Assembly (NCBI GenBank): GCA_020635875.1
Contig: JACJYY010000007.1
Coordinates: 116,996-180,995 of the forward strand
DNA from: Flavobacteriales bacterium
Lineage (GTDB): Bacteria; Bacteroidota; Bacteroidia; Flavobacteriales; Flavobacteriaceae
DNA length: 64,000 bases
Reading direction: 5' to 3'
In this document: piece by piece, positions 8,938 to 17,791 of the stretch
Layout of the letters: each line of letters begins with the position of its first letter
Numbering within the stretch: position 1 is the first letter of the stretch
Position numbers and translations under genes: made by a program
The notes under the pieces: generated by a model
The model's input: the letters and a program-made list of their open reading frames with translations, nothing else
Databases searched by the model: none
Told to the model about the DNA's origin: nothing

Positions 8938-10158
8938 TTACAATTCCAGCCCTTTTGCAGGATTGTTATCTAATAACAACTCTACCGGATTTTCTAATGC
9001 TTCCTTAACAGCTACTAAGAATCCTACGGACTCGCGTCCGTCTATGATACGATGATCGTAAGACAACGCCACATACATTACTGGAGCAATTACGATTTGA
9101 CCCTCTTTAACAACTGGTCGCTCCACTACATTGTGCATACCTAAAATAGCCGATTGAGGAGGATTGATTATCGGTGTAGACAACATACTACCAAACACTC
9201 CTCCGTTAGAAATCGTAAAGGTACCTCCTGTCATATCATCCACCGTAATTTGACCGTCTCTTGCGCGAATAGCCAAACGTTTGATCTCTGCTTCTACACC
9301 TCTAAAAGATAGGGCTTCTGCGTTTCTTACCACAGGCACCATCAACCCTTTTGGACCTGATACAGCTACTGAGATATCGCAAAAATCATAGGAAATTTTG
9401 TTATCCCCATCAATCATAGAATTCACATCAGGGTACAACGCTAACGCTCTAGTAACAGCTTTTGTGAAGAACGACATGAAACCTAAATTTACACCATGTT
9501 TGTCTTTAAAGGCGTCTTTGTATTCTGCACGCAAAGCGTAAATCGCACTCATATCCACTTCGTTAAAAGTAGTCAACATGGCTGTTTCGTTTTTGGCAGA
9601 TACTAAACGCTCAGCTACTTTACGACGCAACATGGATAATTTTTTGCGTTCAGTACCTCTATTACCTCCTGTAGGCGTTCCCATAGATGGGGCTGCATTT
9701 ACAGCATCTTCTTTTGTGATTCTACCTCCTACTCCTGTACCTTTTACCGCCGCTGGCGCAATATTTTTTTCATCTAATATTTTTTTCGCTGCTGGCGAAG
9801 GTGTTCCTGTAGCATGAGTCTTTACCGGAGCTGGTGACGGCACTACTACTGGTTTAACTTCTGGCGCAGGTGTTTCTGCTGCTTTTGGTTTTTCTGGAGC
9901 TGCTCCTCCTGCTGGTTTTGCAGCCGCTGTGTCAATCAAACAAACTACTTGACCTACCTCAACAGCATCTCCTTCTTCAGCCTTCAATGTAATTATGCCT
10001 GATTGCTCTGCCGGAAGCTCCAATGTAGCTTTATCAGAATCTACTTCGGCAATAGCTTGGTCTTTTTCTACATAATCTCCATCTTTAACTAACCAAGTCG
10101 CGATTTCTACTTCTGTAATCGATTCCCCCGGAGAGGGTACTTTCATTTCTAATATCAT
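8938..10158 (-). CDS. sucB: 2-oxoglutarate dehydrogenase E2, dihydrolipoyl succinyltransferase
   Basis: A 406-residue E2 subunit. The N-terminal lipoyl domain carries EVDSDKATLELPAE with lipoyl-lysine at about residue 43. An Ala/Pro-rich linker follows (residues 78-115), then a peripheral subunit-binding domain (SPAAKKILDEKNIAP), then the catalytic domain ending with the YDHRIIDGRESVGF active-site motif. One lipoyl domain, the EVDSDK context and the SMLRRKVAERLVSAKNETAM entry indicate succinyltransferase rather than acetyltransferase. It transfers succinyl from E1 to CoA in the TCA cycle. It lies 30 bases downstream of sucA, as an operon, and is followed by a strong terminator. Confidence 0.95.
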   Translation of the reverse strand: MILEMKVPSPGESITEVEIATWLVKDGDYVEKDQAIAEVDSDKATLELPAEQSGIITLKAEEGDAVEVGQVVCLIDTAAAKPAGGAAPEKPKAAETPAPEVKPVVVPSPAPVKTHATGTPSPAAKKILDEKNIAPAAVKGTGVGGRITKEDAVNAAPSMGTPTGGNRGTERKKLSMLRRKVAERLVSAKNETAMLTTFNEVDMSAIYALRAEYKDAFKDKHGVNLGFMSFFTKAVTRALALYPDVNSMIDGDNKISYDFCDISVAVSGPKGLMVPVVRNAEALSFRGVEAEIKRLAIRARDGQITVDDMTGGTFTISNGGVFGSMLSTPIINPPQSAILGMHNVVERPVVKEGQIVIAPVMYVALSYDHRIIDGRESVGFLVAVKEALENPVELLLDNNPAKGLEL

Positions 10159-10188
10159 GATGCTAATTTTTATTCTCTAATTTATACT

Positions 10189-12966
10189 TTATTCTCTTCC
10201 TTCAAACACTAAGGCTAAAGCTTCGTTATGACGTTTTTTGGATCTTGTGTAACTACCAGACGCTGGAGCACTATAACTTCTTAAAGAAGCCAAACGCCAT
10301 TTTATCCAATCAAAATTCATTAACATAAATCCATAAGCTCCCATGTTTTTAGGCTCTTCTTGTGCCCATACATAATCTGTGGCATTCGGATAAGTGGCAA
10401 TGATTTCTTTCAATTGTTTTTCTGGGAAAGGGAATAATTGTTCTAGTCTAACTACTGCCACATCATTCACTTTTCTGTTTTCGCGTTCTTCTATGATATC
10501 ATAGTAAAACTTACCTGTACAGAATACAACTGATTTGATTTTCTTTTTGTCCTTGATACTTGGATCGTCTAATACTTCCTGGAATGATCCGTTGGTCAAT
10601 TCTTCTACTGAAGACACTACCGCTGGATGACGCAATAAACTCTTTGGTGTAAACACAACCAAAGGCTTTCTAAAATCTGCCTTTAATTGTCTTCTTAACA
10701 AGTGATAGAAGTTAGCCGGTGTAGTACAGTCTGCCACATACATATTGTGACGTGCACATAATTGTAAGTAACGTTCCATACGTGCTGATGAATGCTCTGC
10801 TCCTTGTCCTTCGTATCCATGAGGCAACAACATTACCAATCCGTTTTGATTGTTCCATTTATCTTCCCCACAGGAAATATACTGGTCAATCATAATCTGA
10901 GCTCCATTACTAAAATCTCCAAATTGAGCTTCCCATATCGTTAAAGAATTAGGATTAGTTAACGCGTATCCATATTCAAATCCTAACACTCCATACTCAG
11001 AAAGCAACGAGTTATAAATACTAAAGTTTCCTGTTTTTCCGTTAAGCCCGTCCAACAAGATTACCTCATCTTCTGAATCTTCTACTTTGATTACAGCGTG
11101 TCTGTGAGAGAATGTCCCTCGCTCCACATCCTGACCAGAAATTCTTACATCAAACCCTTCCGTCAACAAAGACCCATAAGCCAATAACTCCGCCATTGCC
11201 CAGTCTAACTGATCTTTTTCGAAGAACATACTGTATCTATCCTGAATCAATTTCTGAATTTTACGTATGAACTTTTTGTCTTTTGGCAGACTAGTGATTG
11301 TTGTCGCTATTTCGGTCAATTTTTCCTTAGGAAAGGTTGTGTCAAATGACTCCATCATTCCCGCAGCTTTTACTTGTCTAAAGCCCACCCAATTACTTTG
11401 TAAGAACGGTGTAATTTTAGTCATCTGCTTTTGACGTGAGGCAACTAGATTTTCTTCTAATTGAGCTTTATAAACCGTCTCCAAATTCTCTACATAATCG
11501 GCGGTTATAAGTCCTTTAGCCAATAATTGTTCTGCGTAAATATCCCTAGGATTTTTGTGTTTGGCTATGGCGTTATACAAGATAGGCTGTGTAAATCTTG
11601 GCTCATCTCCCTCGTTATGACCATATTTTCTGTAACCCAATAAATCAATAAATACATCTCTACCAAATTTCATACGGTAATCCAGAGCAAACTGTATCGT
11701 GTGCACTACGGCTTCTACATCATCCGCATTAACGTGAAATACAGGGCTTAACGTTACTTTAGCCACATCCGTACAATAGGTTGATGTTCTGGCATCTAAA
11801 TAATTAGTTGTAAAACCAATCTGGTTATTGATTACGATATGAATGGTTCCTCCTGTCTGATAGCCATCTAACTTGGCCATTTGTACCACTTCATAGACAA
11901 TTCCTTGTCCTGCAATAGCAGCATCTCCATGTACTACAATTGGTAATACTTTAGAGATGTCATTAGGATAACTTTTATCTTGTTTTGCTCTAGCGATACC
12001 TTGCACTACCGCTCCTACAGTCTCTAAGTGAGATGGATTAGGGGCTAAGTTGATATTAATTACTTTGCCTGAACGTGTAGGTCTGTCAGCGGTTTGACCC
12101 ATGTGGTATTTTACGTCTCCGTCAAAGTTATCTTGATCGTAGTCTTTACCGTCAAACTCACTAAAAATATCTTGGCTTGGTTTGCCAAATATATTAGCCA
12201 ATACATTTAATCGCCCGCGGTGTGCCATTCCCATCACGAACTGCTCCACGCCGTTTTCTGCGGCTCTTTCAATCAATTCGTCTAAGGCAGGAATGATAGA
12301 CTCTCCTCCTTCTAATGAAAAACGTTTTTGTCCTACGTATTTGGTATGTAAGAAGTTTTCAAAAGTTACTGCTTCGTTCAACTTCTCTAAGATTCTTTTC
12401 TTTTGATTGGCGTTGAAATTAGGTACGTTCTCGTTAATTTGTAAACGATTCTGGATCCATTGTTTTACCTCTGGATGACGAATGTACATATACTCCACTC
12501 CAATTGATTGACAGTACATCCTGTTCAGATGACCGACAATTTCTCTTAAGGTGGTAGGCCTCAAACCTAACATTTGTGAAGCATCAAAAACGGTATCTAA
12601 ATCCGCCTTTGATAATCCAAAATTTTCGATATCCAAATTAGGACTATAATTTCTTCTCTCACGTACTGGATTGGTCTTGGTAAATAGGTGTCCACTTTGA
12701 CGGTATCCTTCTGTCATCTTTAACACCTGAAACTCCTTTTGCATTTTTTCTGATATCTCAGAAACATTGGCATTGCCCGCATCTCCTAAAACCGTTCTGG
12801 AAACTTCTTGCACATCTTCTCCATAGGTGCTGTTAGCAAAATCAAATCCTTGAAAGAAACTTCTCCAACTCGGTTCTACACTATCTGGATTGACCAAATA
12901 CTGCTCATATAATTCAGAAAAAAAGGACGCGTGTGCCGCATTCAAAAAGGAAAACCTATCCATCAC
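10189..12966 (-). CDS. sucA: 2-oxoglutarate dehydrogenase E1 component
   Basis: A 925-residue thiamine-diphosphate enzyme of normal family length. The N-terminal motif FLNAAHASFFSELYEQYLVN is the E2-binding leader. Other landmarks are GMAHRGRLNVLANI, HGDAAIAGQGIVYE with the metal-binding aspartate, INNQIGFTTN, the transketolase-like region SHRHAVIK, and LPHGYEGQGAEHSSARMERY. It decarboxylates 2-oxoglutarate and loads succinyl onto the E2 lipoyl group. It is first in the sucA-sucB operon, with a TAnnTTTG element 23 bases before the start codon. The dihydrolipoyl dehydrogenase gene is not in the window. Confidence 0.96.
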   Translation of the reverse strand: MMDRFSFLNAAHASFFSELYEQYLVNPDSVEPSWRSFFQGFDFANSTYGEDVQEVSRTVLGDAGNANVSEISEKMQKEFQVLKMTEGYRQSGHLFTKTNPVRERRNYSPNLDIENFGLSKADLDTVFDASQMLGLRPTTLREIVGHLNRMYCQSIGVEYMYIRHPEVKQWIQNRLQINENVPNFNANQKKRILEKLNEAVTFENFLHTKYVGQKRFSLEGGESIIPALDELIERAAENGVEQFVMGMAHRGRLNVLANIFGKPSQDIFSEFDGKDYDQDNFDGDVKYHMGQTADRPTRSGKVININLAPNPSHLETVGAVVQGIARAKQDKSYPNDISKVLPIVVHGDAAIAGQGIVYEVVQMAKLDGYQTGGTIHIVINNQIGFTTNYLDARTSTYCTDVAKVTLSPVFHVNADDVEAVVHTIQFALDYRMKFGRDVFIDLLGYRKYGHNEGDEPRFTQPILYNAIAKHKNPRDIYAEQLLAKGLITADYVENLETVYKAQLEENLVASRQKQMTKITPFLQSNWVGFRQVKAAGMMESFDTTFPKEKLTEIATTITSLPKDKKFIRKIQKLIQDRYSMFFEKDQLDWAMAELLAYGSLLTEGFDVRISGQDVERGTFSHRHAVIKVEDSEDEVILLDGLNGKTGNFSIYNSLLSEYGVLGFEYGYALTNPNSLTIWEAQFGDFSNGAQIMIDQYISCGEDKWNNQNGLVMLLPHGYEGQGAEHSSARMERYLQLCARHNMYVADCTTPANFYHLLRRQLKADFRKPLVVFTPKSLLRHPAVVSSVEELTNGSFQEVLDDPSIKDKKKIKSVVFCTGKFYYDIIEERENRKVNDVAVVRLEQLFPFPEKQLKEIIATYPNATDYVWAQEEPKNMGAYGFMLMNFDWIKWRLASLRSYSAPASGSYTRSKKRHNEALALVFEGRE

Positions 12967-12988
12967 TTTACATTAAAATTTACGAAGT

Positions 12989-12996
12989 CAAAAGTA
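12989..12996 (-). promoter_or_regulatory. Putative -7 element of the sucAB promoter
   Basis: The minus strand reads TACTTTTG, matching TAnnTTTG, 23 bases before the sucA ATG. The -33 element is not obvious. The remaining 200 bases up to the IS element at 13216 hold no gene that I can support. Confidence 0.4.
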
Positions 12997-13215
12997 AGGA
13001 AAACCGACATAGTAAATCTAATATTATCCGAACAAATTGTTATATTTCTAACGAAATGTTATTGTGTTAAAAAATCAGGTTTAAAACTGATGATATAGCA
13101 GAAAATTGATTTTTGTTTTATGTGGTTTGTGATGAGAAACGTATCTAGCCCAAAGATTTATTATTTTTCACTTTTCTGCATTTTGCGAAAACTTACAAGT
13201 TTATAAATTGCTAAT

Positions 13216-14012
13216 AACCTGAACTCGATTAATAATTAGCGATATATAGTTAGCAAAAAAAGGTAAAATTTAGTATATTCAAGTTCATGAAATTCAAATA
13301 TTTAACTAAATAATACCTTATGATTTGCTTCGATAAAATTACAGATATTTTTTCTATTGTTGATGAGTTTTGTAAAGATTTTGATAAAACCACACAGCCT
13401 TTTCTTTTAGGCAAACCATCTAAGCGTCCTCCTATTATGTCCAAGTCAGAAGTGATTACCATTTATTTACTTTTTCATCTAAGTGGCTTTCGATGTTTCA
13501 AACATTATTACATCTTTTATGTTCAAAAACATATGCAAAACGAGTTCCCAAAAACTGTTTCGTATAATCGTTTTTTAGAACTCATGCAAAGTGTTCTTTT
13601 GCCCATGACCATTTTTGCTAAAACGTGTTGTTTGGGTAAATGCAAGGGTTTTTGAAAGCAATTTTTGGGAAGTTGTTTGCAGACAAAGGGTATATTGGTG
13701 AAAAACTATCTCAATTATTATTTGTTGATGGCATTCAGTTAGTCACTAGTATTCGAAATAACATGAAAAATAGTTTGATGGAAATTAGCGATAAAATATT
13801 GTTACGTAAACGCTCTATAATTGAGACCGTTAATGATGAACTCAAAAACATTTGCCAAGTGGAACATTCTAGACATCGATCATTTTCAAACTTTTTATCA
13901 AATCTTATAGCGGGAATAATAGCCTATAATTTCTTACCAAAGAAACCATCGCTAAAATACGAATCCGTTAAAACCAACCAATTAGCCGTGTTTTATTAAT
14001 CGAGTTCAGGTT
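13216..14012 (+). mobile_element. IS982-type element with internal deletion (797 bp)
   Basis: A perfect 20-bp terminal inverted repeat bounds the element: it starts AACCTGAACTCGATTAATAA at 13216-13235 and ends with the exact reverse complement at 13993-14012. Inside are the two ends of an IS982-type transposase with the centre missing. No clear target duplication is visible beside the ends. With intact ends and a broken transposase it could be moved only by a transposase supplied in trans. Confidence 0.82.
13320..13999 (+). pseudogene. IS982-type transposase, central part deleted
   Basis: Two overlapping frames code the N-terminal part (13320-13655; ICFDKITDIFSIVDEFCKDF and SKRPPIMSKSEVITIYLLFH) and the C-terminal part (13640-13999; FADKGYIGEKLSQLLF and LLRKRSIIETVNDELKN). 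In full-length IS982-type transposases the segment between CCLGKCKG and the ADKGY region carries further catalytic DDE residues. Here about 70-80 residues are lost and the frame shifts by one. The join lies at about 13640-13660. The D of ADKGY and the final acidic region survive, but the protein cannot be active. Confidence 0.8.
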
Positions 14013-14190
14013 TAAAAGACTTTGACAGCTCGGAAAAAGGTGTAGAAAGGTAAATTTTCCCTAAATCAGTCTTTAAAAATTGCGCGTAAAAAGCATCAAA
14101 ATTTTCGTTAAATGTAAAAAAAGGAATTTCGTGTTGACCCGAGGCTTTAGCCGAACAGACGAAGTAAATTCGCTTAAACGTACTATTTTT
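14013..14190 (-). pseudogene. N-terminal remnant of a second, unrelated transposase
   Basis: Directly beside the IS982 end, the minus strand reads an open stretch of about 59 codons with no ATG. It includes GQHEIPFFTFNENFDAFYAQ followed by FLKTDLGKIYLSTPFSELSK. The FLKTDLGKIY...PF(S/E)EL pattern resembles, from memory, the N-terminus of IS1182/ISNCY-type DDE transposases of Bacteroidetes. The frame runs straight into the IS982 terminal repeat and no continuation was recognised on the far side. This suggests the IS982 copy landed in, or recombined next to, an already decaying element. Confidence 0.5.
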
Positions 14191-14567
14191 GGCATTGGTA
14201 TTTAAAAGTAAACCCCGTTTTTAACTCATTTTGAGCAATTTCGGGGTTTGTTACTTTTAAAAATAGCACTTATTCTGCTGATATACAAGTGTTTATTGAT
14301 TTGCGAATGTGCCTCTCTAATAAATGACATAATTGGAAGTATTTGGAGGGCACTAAAACGTTACGTGTGTAAGTTAGCTCCAAATTAGTGCCAACTGACT
14401 AATAATGCCATAATAGTTTTTGTAAACGCAAATGGAAATGTCAGTATAAAAATTGACGAGTTAGATTAGGAGTATGCTTAAATACCTATCTACCCAAGCA
14501 ACATTTTTTATATTTTTCCCCACATAAATCTTTTTTTGTCTAACACAACTACTCAATCAACAATACA
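14191..14567. other. Gene-free spacer containing an interrupted inverted repeat
   Basis: No gene is supported here. At 14202-14260 an inverted repeat has 10-base arms TTAAAAGTAA / TTACTTTTAA and an inner ACCCCG / CGGGGT pair, with a 3-base bulge and a small inner hairpin (CTCATTTTGAG). It may be a terminator or a leftover end of the degraded transposon next to it. The remaining 300 bases are AT-rich with no recognisable signal. Confidence 0.45.
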
Positions 14568-15362
14568 TTATTTTTTGACTAAGGCAAAGATTCCACAACC
14601 AAAATGACATTTAAAGTTAGAATTAATACTTTCATCTGACAATTGTACATCCTCATGAAAATCCCCAACATCGTCAACATACGAAAAAGAGTTAATGGTA
14701 AAGTTTTCTGACAATAAACTTATCAGATATTTTATTGAAAACACCCTATGTGCATTAAATTCTACAGTTTGAGGACCTATAGGTACAGAAAAATAAAAGC
14801 ATCCACCTTTTTTCAGGATTTTAGTAATATTATCTATTGCCTTTAAGTAACCAAAATAATCTATTGGATCCCCATACCTACCAAGTCCAAAATGCTCTAT
14901 CGCATGCAATGAAGAAATTGAATCACAATAATTAATCAAATCAGGTGGCAGCTTCATTAGATCAGCCTGTCTGAAAGCAATATTCTTAACGTTGCTCTTA
15001 ATATCTCTAATATCAATTAGCTCTATCTCTCTATACGAAGCGACATGAGCTACAAAACCATCTGTTCGGGAGCCTATGTCTACATGTTTTTTGGGATTAG
15101 TTTTGTAAATTAATTTTGCTACATGTAAATCTTGATGAAAATAATGTCCTTTCAAAATACCTGCCTCGTCATTTTTATCTGTCAGAATGGGATTCATAGG
15201 TCCCAATCTAAATGTATCATCTTTTCCCTTTTGTTTTACGAATTCTTTTAAGTCTTTATCAAACCAACCATTACTACTTGGATTAATGGATTTAAGGAAC
15301 TTTTTCCCATCAAAACCATAAACAAGAAGTCTTTTGTGAATTCGTTTTACTATTGATTTCAT
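14568..15362 (-). CDS. DUF268-family, methyltransferase-like protein
   Basis: 264 residues. A Rossmann-type SAM-binding pattern is visible: HVDIGSRTDGFVAHVASY (motif I region, near residue 93), IELIDIRD, CDSISSLHAIEHFGLGRYGD near residue 147, and LKKGGCFYFSVPIG. The combination of DIGSR, LHAIEHFGLGRYGD and the late HRVFS segment matches the DUF268 family, whose biochemical role is not established but whose genes often occur in polysaccharide or glycan loci. The final CHFGCGIFALVKK closes the fold. It lies in the accessory stretch with the next two genes on the same strand. Confidence 0.72.
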   Translation of the reverse strand: MKSIVKRIHKRLLVYGFDGKKFLKSINPSSNGWFDKDLKEFVKQKGKDDTFRLGPMNPILTDKNDEAGILKGHYFHQDLHVAKLIYKTNPKKHVDIGSRTDGFVAHVASYREIELIDIRDIKSNVKNIAFRQADLMKLPPDLINYCDSISSLHAIEHFGLGRYGDPIDYFGYLKAIDNITKILKKGGCFYFSVPIGPQTVEFNAHRVFSIKYLISLLSENFTINSFSYVDDVGDFHEDVQLSDESINSNFKCHFGCGIFALVKK

Positions 15363-15487
15363 ATAATGTCATTTAATTGTTCTTTCTGTATGCGAGATTA
15401 CAAAATATCTGCAATTGATTATCCTGCACTTTATTCATTACTATTCTGTTGAATAGTCTTTAAACTTGACTCCTAAAAAAAACTATT

Positions 15488-16132
15488 TCAGTTATAAATT
15501 ATGCATCTGATTATGTCATGCTTTACTTCAACTTGATATTTCTCGTTTTTTCTTCTAATATAATTCGTTAATTCGTTAATTGTAGGATAGTCTCCCTCTC
15601 CATTAAAACATCTTGCATCATCAATTAGCAAGATATGCTCGAGATTATTTATACTAAATATTGCATCTAATTCTTCAAATATGGGACATTCTTTTCTTCC
15701 TTTAGCAGTAATTCCACCTGAATAATGTCCATCCAACCAAAACAGTACTGGTTGATTTATCTCAGTCATTATGTTTGGAAGAACTTTACCACTATCTCCT
15801 TGAAGTATTGTAATATGGGTATAATCTTTAAACCTATTTTTTGCTTTCTTAAATAAATCGACTCCCAATTCAACAGAATATATTTTTGAAAAGTTATTTT
15901 TTTGAGCTTCAACCATGTCACCCAAATAAGTGCCTGTTTCCACAAAAGTTGAGAAACCCAGTTTTTCTTTATATTCAATTATTGTCATTTGTTTTACCAA
16001 ATGAGGAGGAGGAGCAGGACAGCCATTTTCAACCCATTCTTTAACCTGTCTTTTACTATTCTCCTTTTTCAAGGCATTCCAAAAAACTTGAGGAATGAAA
16101 GGCTTCAATGTTCTCTTTATAGCTTTTTTCAT
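15488..16132 (-). CDS. SAM-dependent methyltransferase-like protein
   Basis: About 214 residues. FVETGTYLGDMVEAQ looks like the SAM-binding loop, followed by IYSVELG (acidic end of strand 2), ITILQGDSGKVLP, FWLDGHYSGG near mid-protein and HILLIDDARCFNGEGDYP. These are features of FkbM-like or glycan-associated class I methyltransferase-like proteins. The start is set at 16132 because AAAGAAGAA lies just before that ATG. An upstream in-frame ATG at 16162 would overlap a small remnant frame. The substrate is unknown; its neighbours suggest glycan decoration. Confidence 0.65.
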   Translation of the reverse strand: MKKAIKRTLKPFIPQVFWNALKKENSKRQVKEWVENGCPAPPPHLVKQMTIIEYKEKLGFSTFVETGTYLGDMVEAQKNNFSKIYSVELGVDLFKKAKNRFKDYTHITILQGDSGKVLPNIMTEINQPVLFWLDGHYSGGITAKGRKECPIFEELDAIFSINNLEHILLIDDARCFNGEGDYPTINELTNYIRRKNEKYQVEVKHDIIRCIIYN

Positions 16133-16139
16133 TTCTTCT

Positions 16140-16250
16140 TTACATATCATACATTTTCTCAATTAAATATTCATTCCATTTTTTGTTTTGGAACAGAATT
16201 TTCATAGCAAAAGAACAAAATACGAGTGCATCCAAAGCATCAAACGCCAT
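16140..16250 (-). pseudogene. 36-codon ORF, possible C-terminal remnant of a lost gene
   Basis: The minus strand reads an ATG-started frame of 36 codons (MAFDALDALVFCSFAMKILF, then a basic tail ending KMYDM) that stops just before the likely start of the methyltransferase-like gene. The tight spacing looks like the end of a former upstream cistron whose 5' part was lost. I do not recognise the family and cannot exclude chance. Confidence 0.3.
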
Positions 16251-16425
16251 CACGTTTATTTTTATAGTATTCTTCAATTAAAAAAACGCAAAAATACATT
16301 TCGATAATATACACTCCAAATTACATTTCGTATTTCTTCAGCAGGTAAAATTGACCAGCAAGTGATAAATGCAATTTATTATAAATGTACTGACAAAAAA
16401 CTTCATTAGAGATCTGAACTTCAAT

Positions 16426-17433
16426 TTATTTTCGAGAATATTGTTTTGAATATTTCGCCATGTCAAGCTTGATTTTTTCAGAAATCAGTTTAGAAAAAAC
16501 TTCAGCTCCTTTTCGATTCAAATGCTGATAATCATAATACATTTCATTTTTTAATTGACTAATATCTGTAGAATAAAAATCATAAAATATTATATTGTCA
16601 GATTTAGCACATAAGGAATCTAGCTTTTTAGAATATTCTTTTTCAAACATTCCTATTTCAGTATTTTTAGTTTGTTCTTTCCATATAGGACTTACAGGTG
16701 GTTGATAAATAAAAACCAGTGATCCTTTTTCGTCAAGTCGATTTAAGCTTTCGATTAAAACTTGAAATCTACACCCTTTTGAATTTATATTTTTGTACCA
16801 ACTGTGAGAACCTATAAGATGAGTAACTTCTTTCATATTAACTTTCAGAACACTTTGAATCCCCATAAAACCCTCCTCTTTAATTACCTCTTCATCATAC
16901 GAGTAATTACTATCTAAAAACAAGTGCCTTAATACGTATGTAAATAAGCCTGCATACATATTAAGTAATTCTTTTGTGTCATTCCTATATAATTTAATTT
17001 TATCAACCAAACCTATTTGTTGAAAACATTTATACGAGAGATAACCATGATCAATTGCTCCATCGTTAATCTGCCAACTACTTGCGCTAATTACAAAAAC
17101 ATCTGAATCACTATATGCAGACAAAGCTGGTACAGTTAACGCCAAATCGCCAGCTGAAACAGCAACATTTATAGAATTAATACCTGTGTGTGTTTTTATT
17201 ATTTTCGGGATTAGTTGCCTCTCAGCTCGTGAATCTCCAGCAACTATTATATTTAAACTATCAGAAACAACTTTTTGCAGCATAAAAATTTTACTTTCAA
17301 TATTATTATTGAATGAAAAAATATTCAACCTTGAATTATTCCCTAAATAATATTCGAAAAACAGAATTACCAAAAAAAATGAAAGAATTGGTATTAATCC
17401 AAATCTTAGAATTTTTCGCAAAAATATTTTCAT
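16426..17433 (-). CDS. Membrane-anchored SGNH-hydrolase-like protein
   Basis: 335 residues with one N-terminal membrane segment (ILRFGLIPILSFFLVILFFE), so the domain is probably periplasmic. IIVAGDSRAERQ supplies the GDS block with the nucleophilic serine. VISASSWQIN may be the block around the conserved asparagine. DYQHLNRKGAEVFSKL gives the C-terminal D-x-x-H. This resembles DltD-like or glycan O-acetylation SGNH proteins. With two methyltransferase-like genes downstream on the same strand, a cell-surface modification role is plausible but inferred. A promoter with both -33 and -7 elements precedes it. Confidence 0.65.
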   Translation of the reverse strand: MKIFLRKILRFGLIPILSFFLVILFFEYYLGNNSRLNIFSFNNNIESKIFMLQKVVSDSLNIIVAGDSRAERQLIPKIIKTHTGINSINVAVSAGDLALTVPALSAYSDSDVFVISASSWQINDGAIDHGYLSYKCFQQIGLVDKIKLYRNDTKELLNMYAGLFTYVLRHLFLDSNYSYDEEVIKEEGFMGIQSVLKVNMKEVTHLIGSHSWYKNINSKGCRFQVLIESLNRLDEKGSLVFIYQPPVSPIWKEQTKNTEIGMFEKEYSKKLDSLCAKSDNIIFYDFYSTDISQLKNEMYYDYQHLNRKGAEVFSKLISEKIKLDMAKYSKQYSRK

Positions 17434-17518
17434 AAAAAATTATAATATTTAATTTAAGGTTGTATCTTTTTTTGAACACAAAAAGAGTCTATAACACGCA
17501 TCGATAAATTTCTGTCTC

Positions 17519-17551
17519 CAAAATTAGTATAAAGTTGTTTGACTATCAAAA
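17519..17551 (-). promoter_or_regulatory. Putative Bacteroidetes sigma-A promoter for the SGNH gene
   Basis: On the minus strand TTTTG (17551-17547) is followed by a 20-base spacer and TAATTTTG (17526-17519). This agrees with the TTTG / TAnnTTTG arrangement and spacing, and lies about 85 bases before the ATG. It is the best-formed promoter I found in the window. Confidence 0.5.
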
Positions 17552-17654
17552 TTCAATTTTTTAATAAAACATAATGTATTTGTTTTAGCCCCTATAAAAC
17601 AACCAAATATTGATTTAGGAATCTAAATTATTTCACTCTCTCCAACTCAAACTC

Positions 17655-17771
17655 TCAATCATCTGGAGCTTGAGCAGCACATGAACATGCACACCCTTCT
17701 TTACAAGGAGGGACTGTAATACATCCTTGTTGATAGCTGTTCACGGTGTAATCAGTACCTCCAAAGCACAT
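17655..17771 (-). CDS. Cysteine-rich 38-residue ORF with a GG motif
   Basis: A 38-codon frame from ATG at 17771 to TGA at 17655. It begins MCFGGTDYTVNSYQQGCITV, then has a second half with CKEGCACSC and an acidic tail. Six cysteines plus Thr/Ser after a Gly-Gly are reminiscent of the core of GG-leader ribosomal peptides in Bacteroidetes, but no leader, Shine-Dalgarno-like site or maturation gene is visible. It starts 21 bases after the stop of the broken M42 peptidase, in another frame. It could be a core fragment whose leader was lost, or chance. Confidence 0.3.
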   Translation of the reverse strand: MCFGGTDYTVNSYQQGCITVPPCKEGCACSCAAQAPDD

Positions 17772-17791
17772 ACATCTAAAATCCCTTTTTT

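Noticed and set aside
14012..14013. Target-site duplication for the IS982-type element
   Set aside because: Bases outside 13216 (gctaat) and after 14012 (taaaag) do not match at any register I tried.
14191..14567. A small RNA gene around the 14202-14260 inverted repeat
   Set aside because: No promoter-like element was found beside it, and a transposon leftover or terminator explains the repeat equally well.
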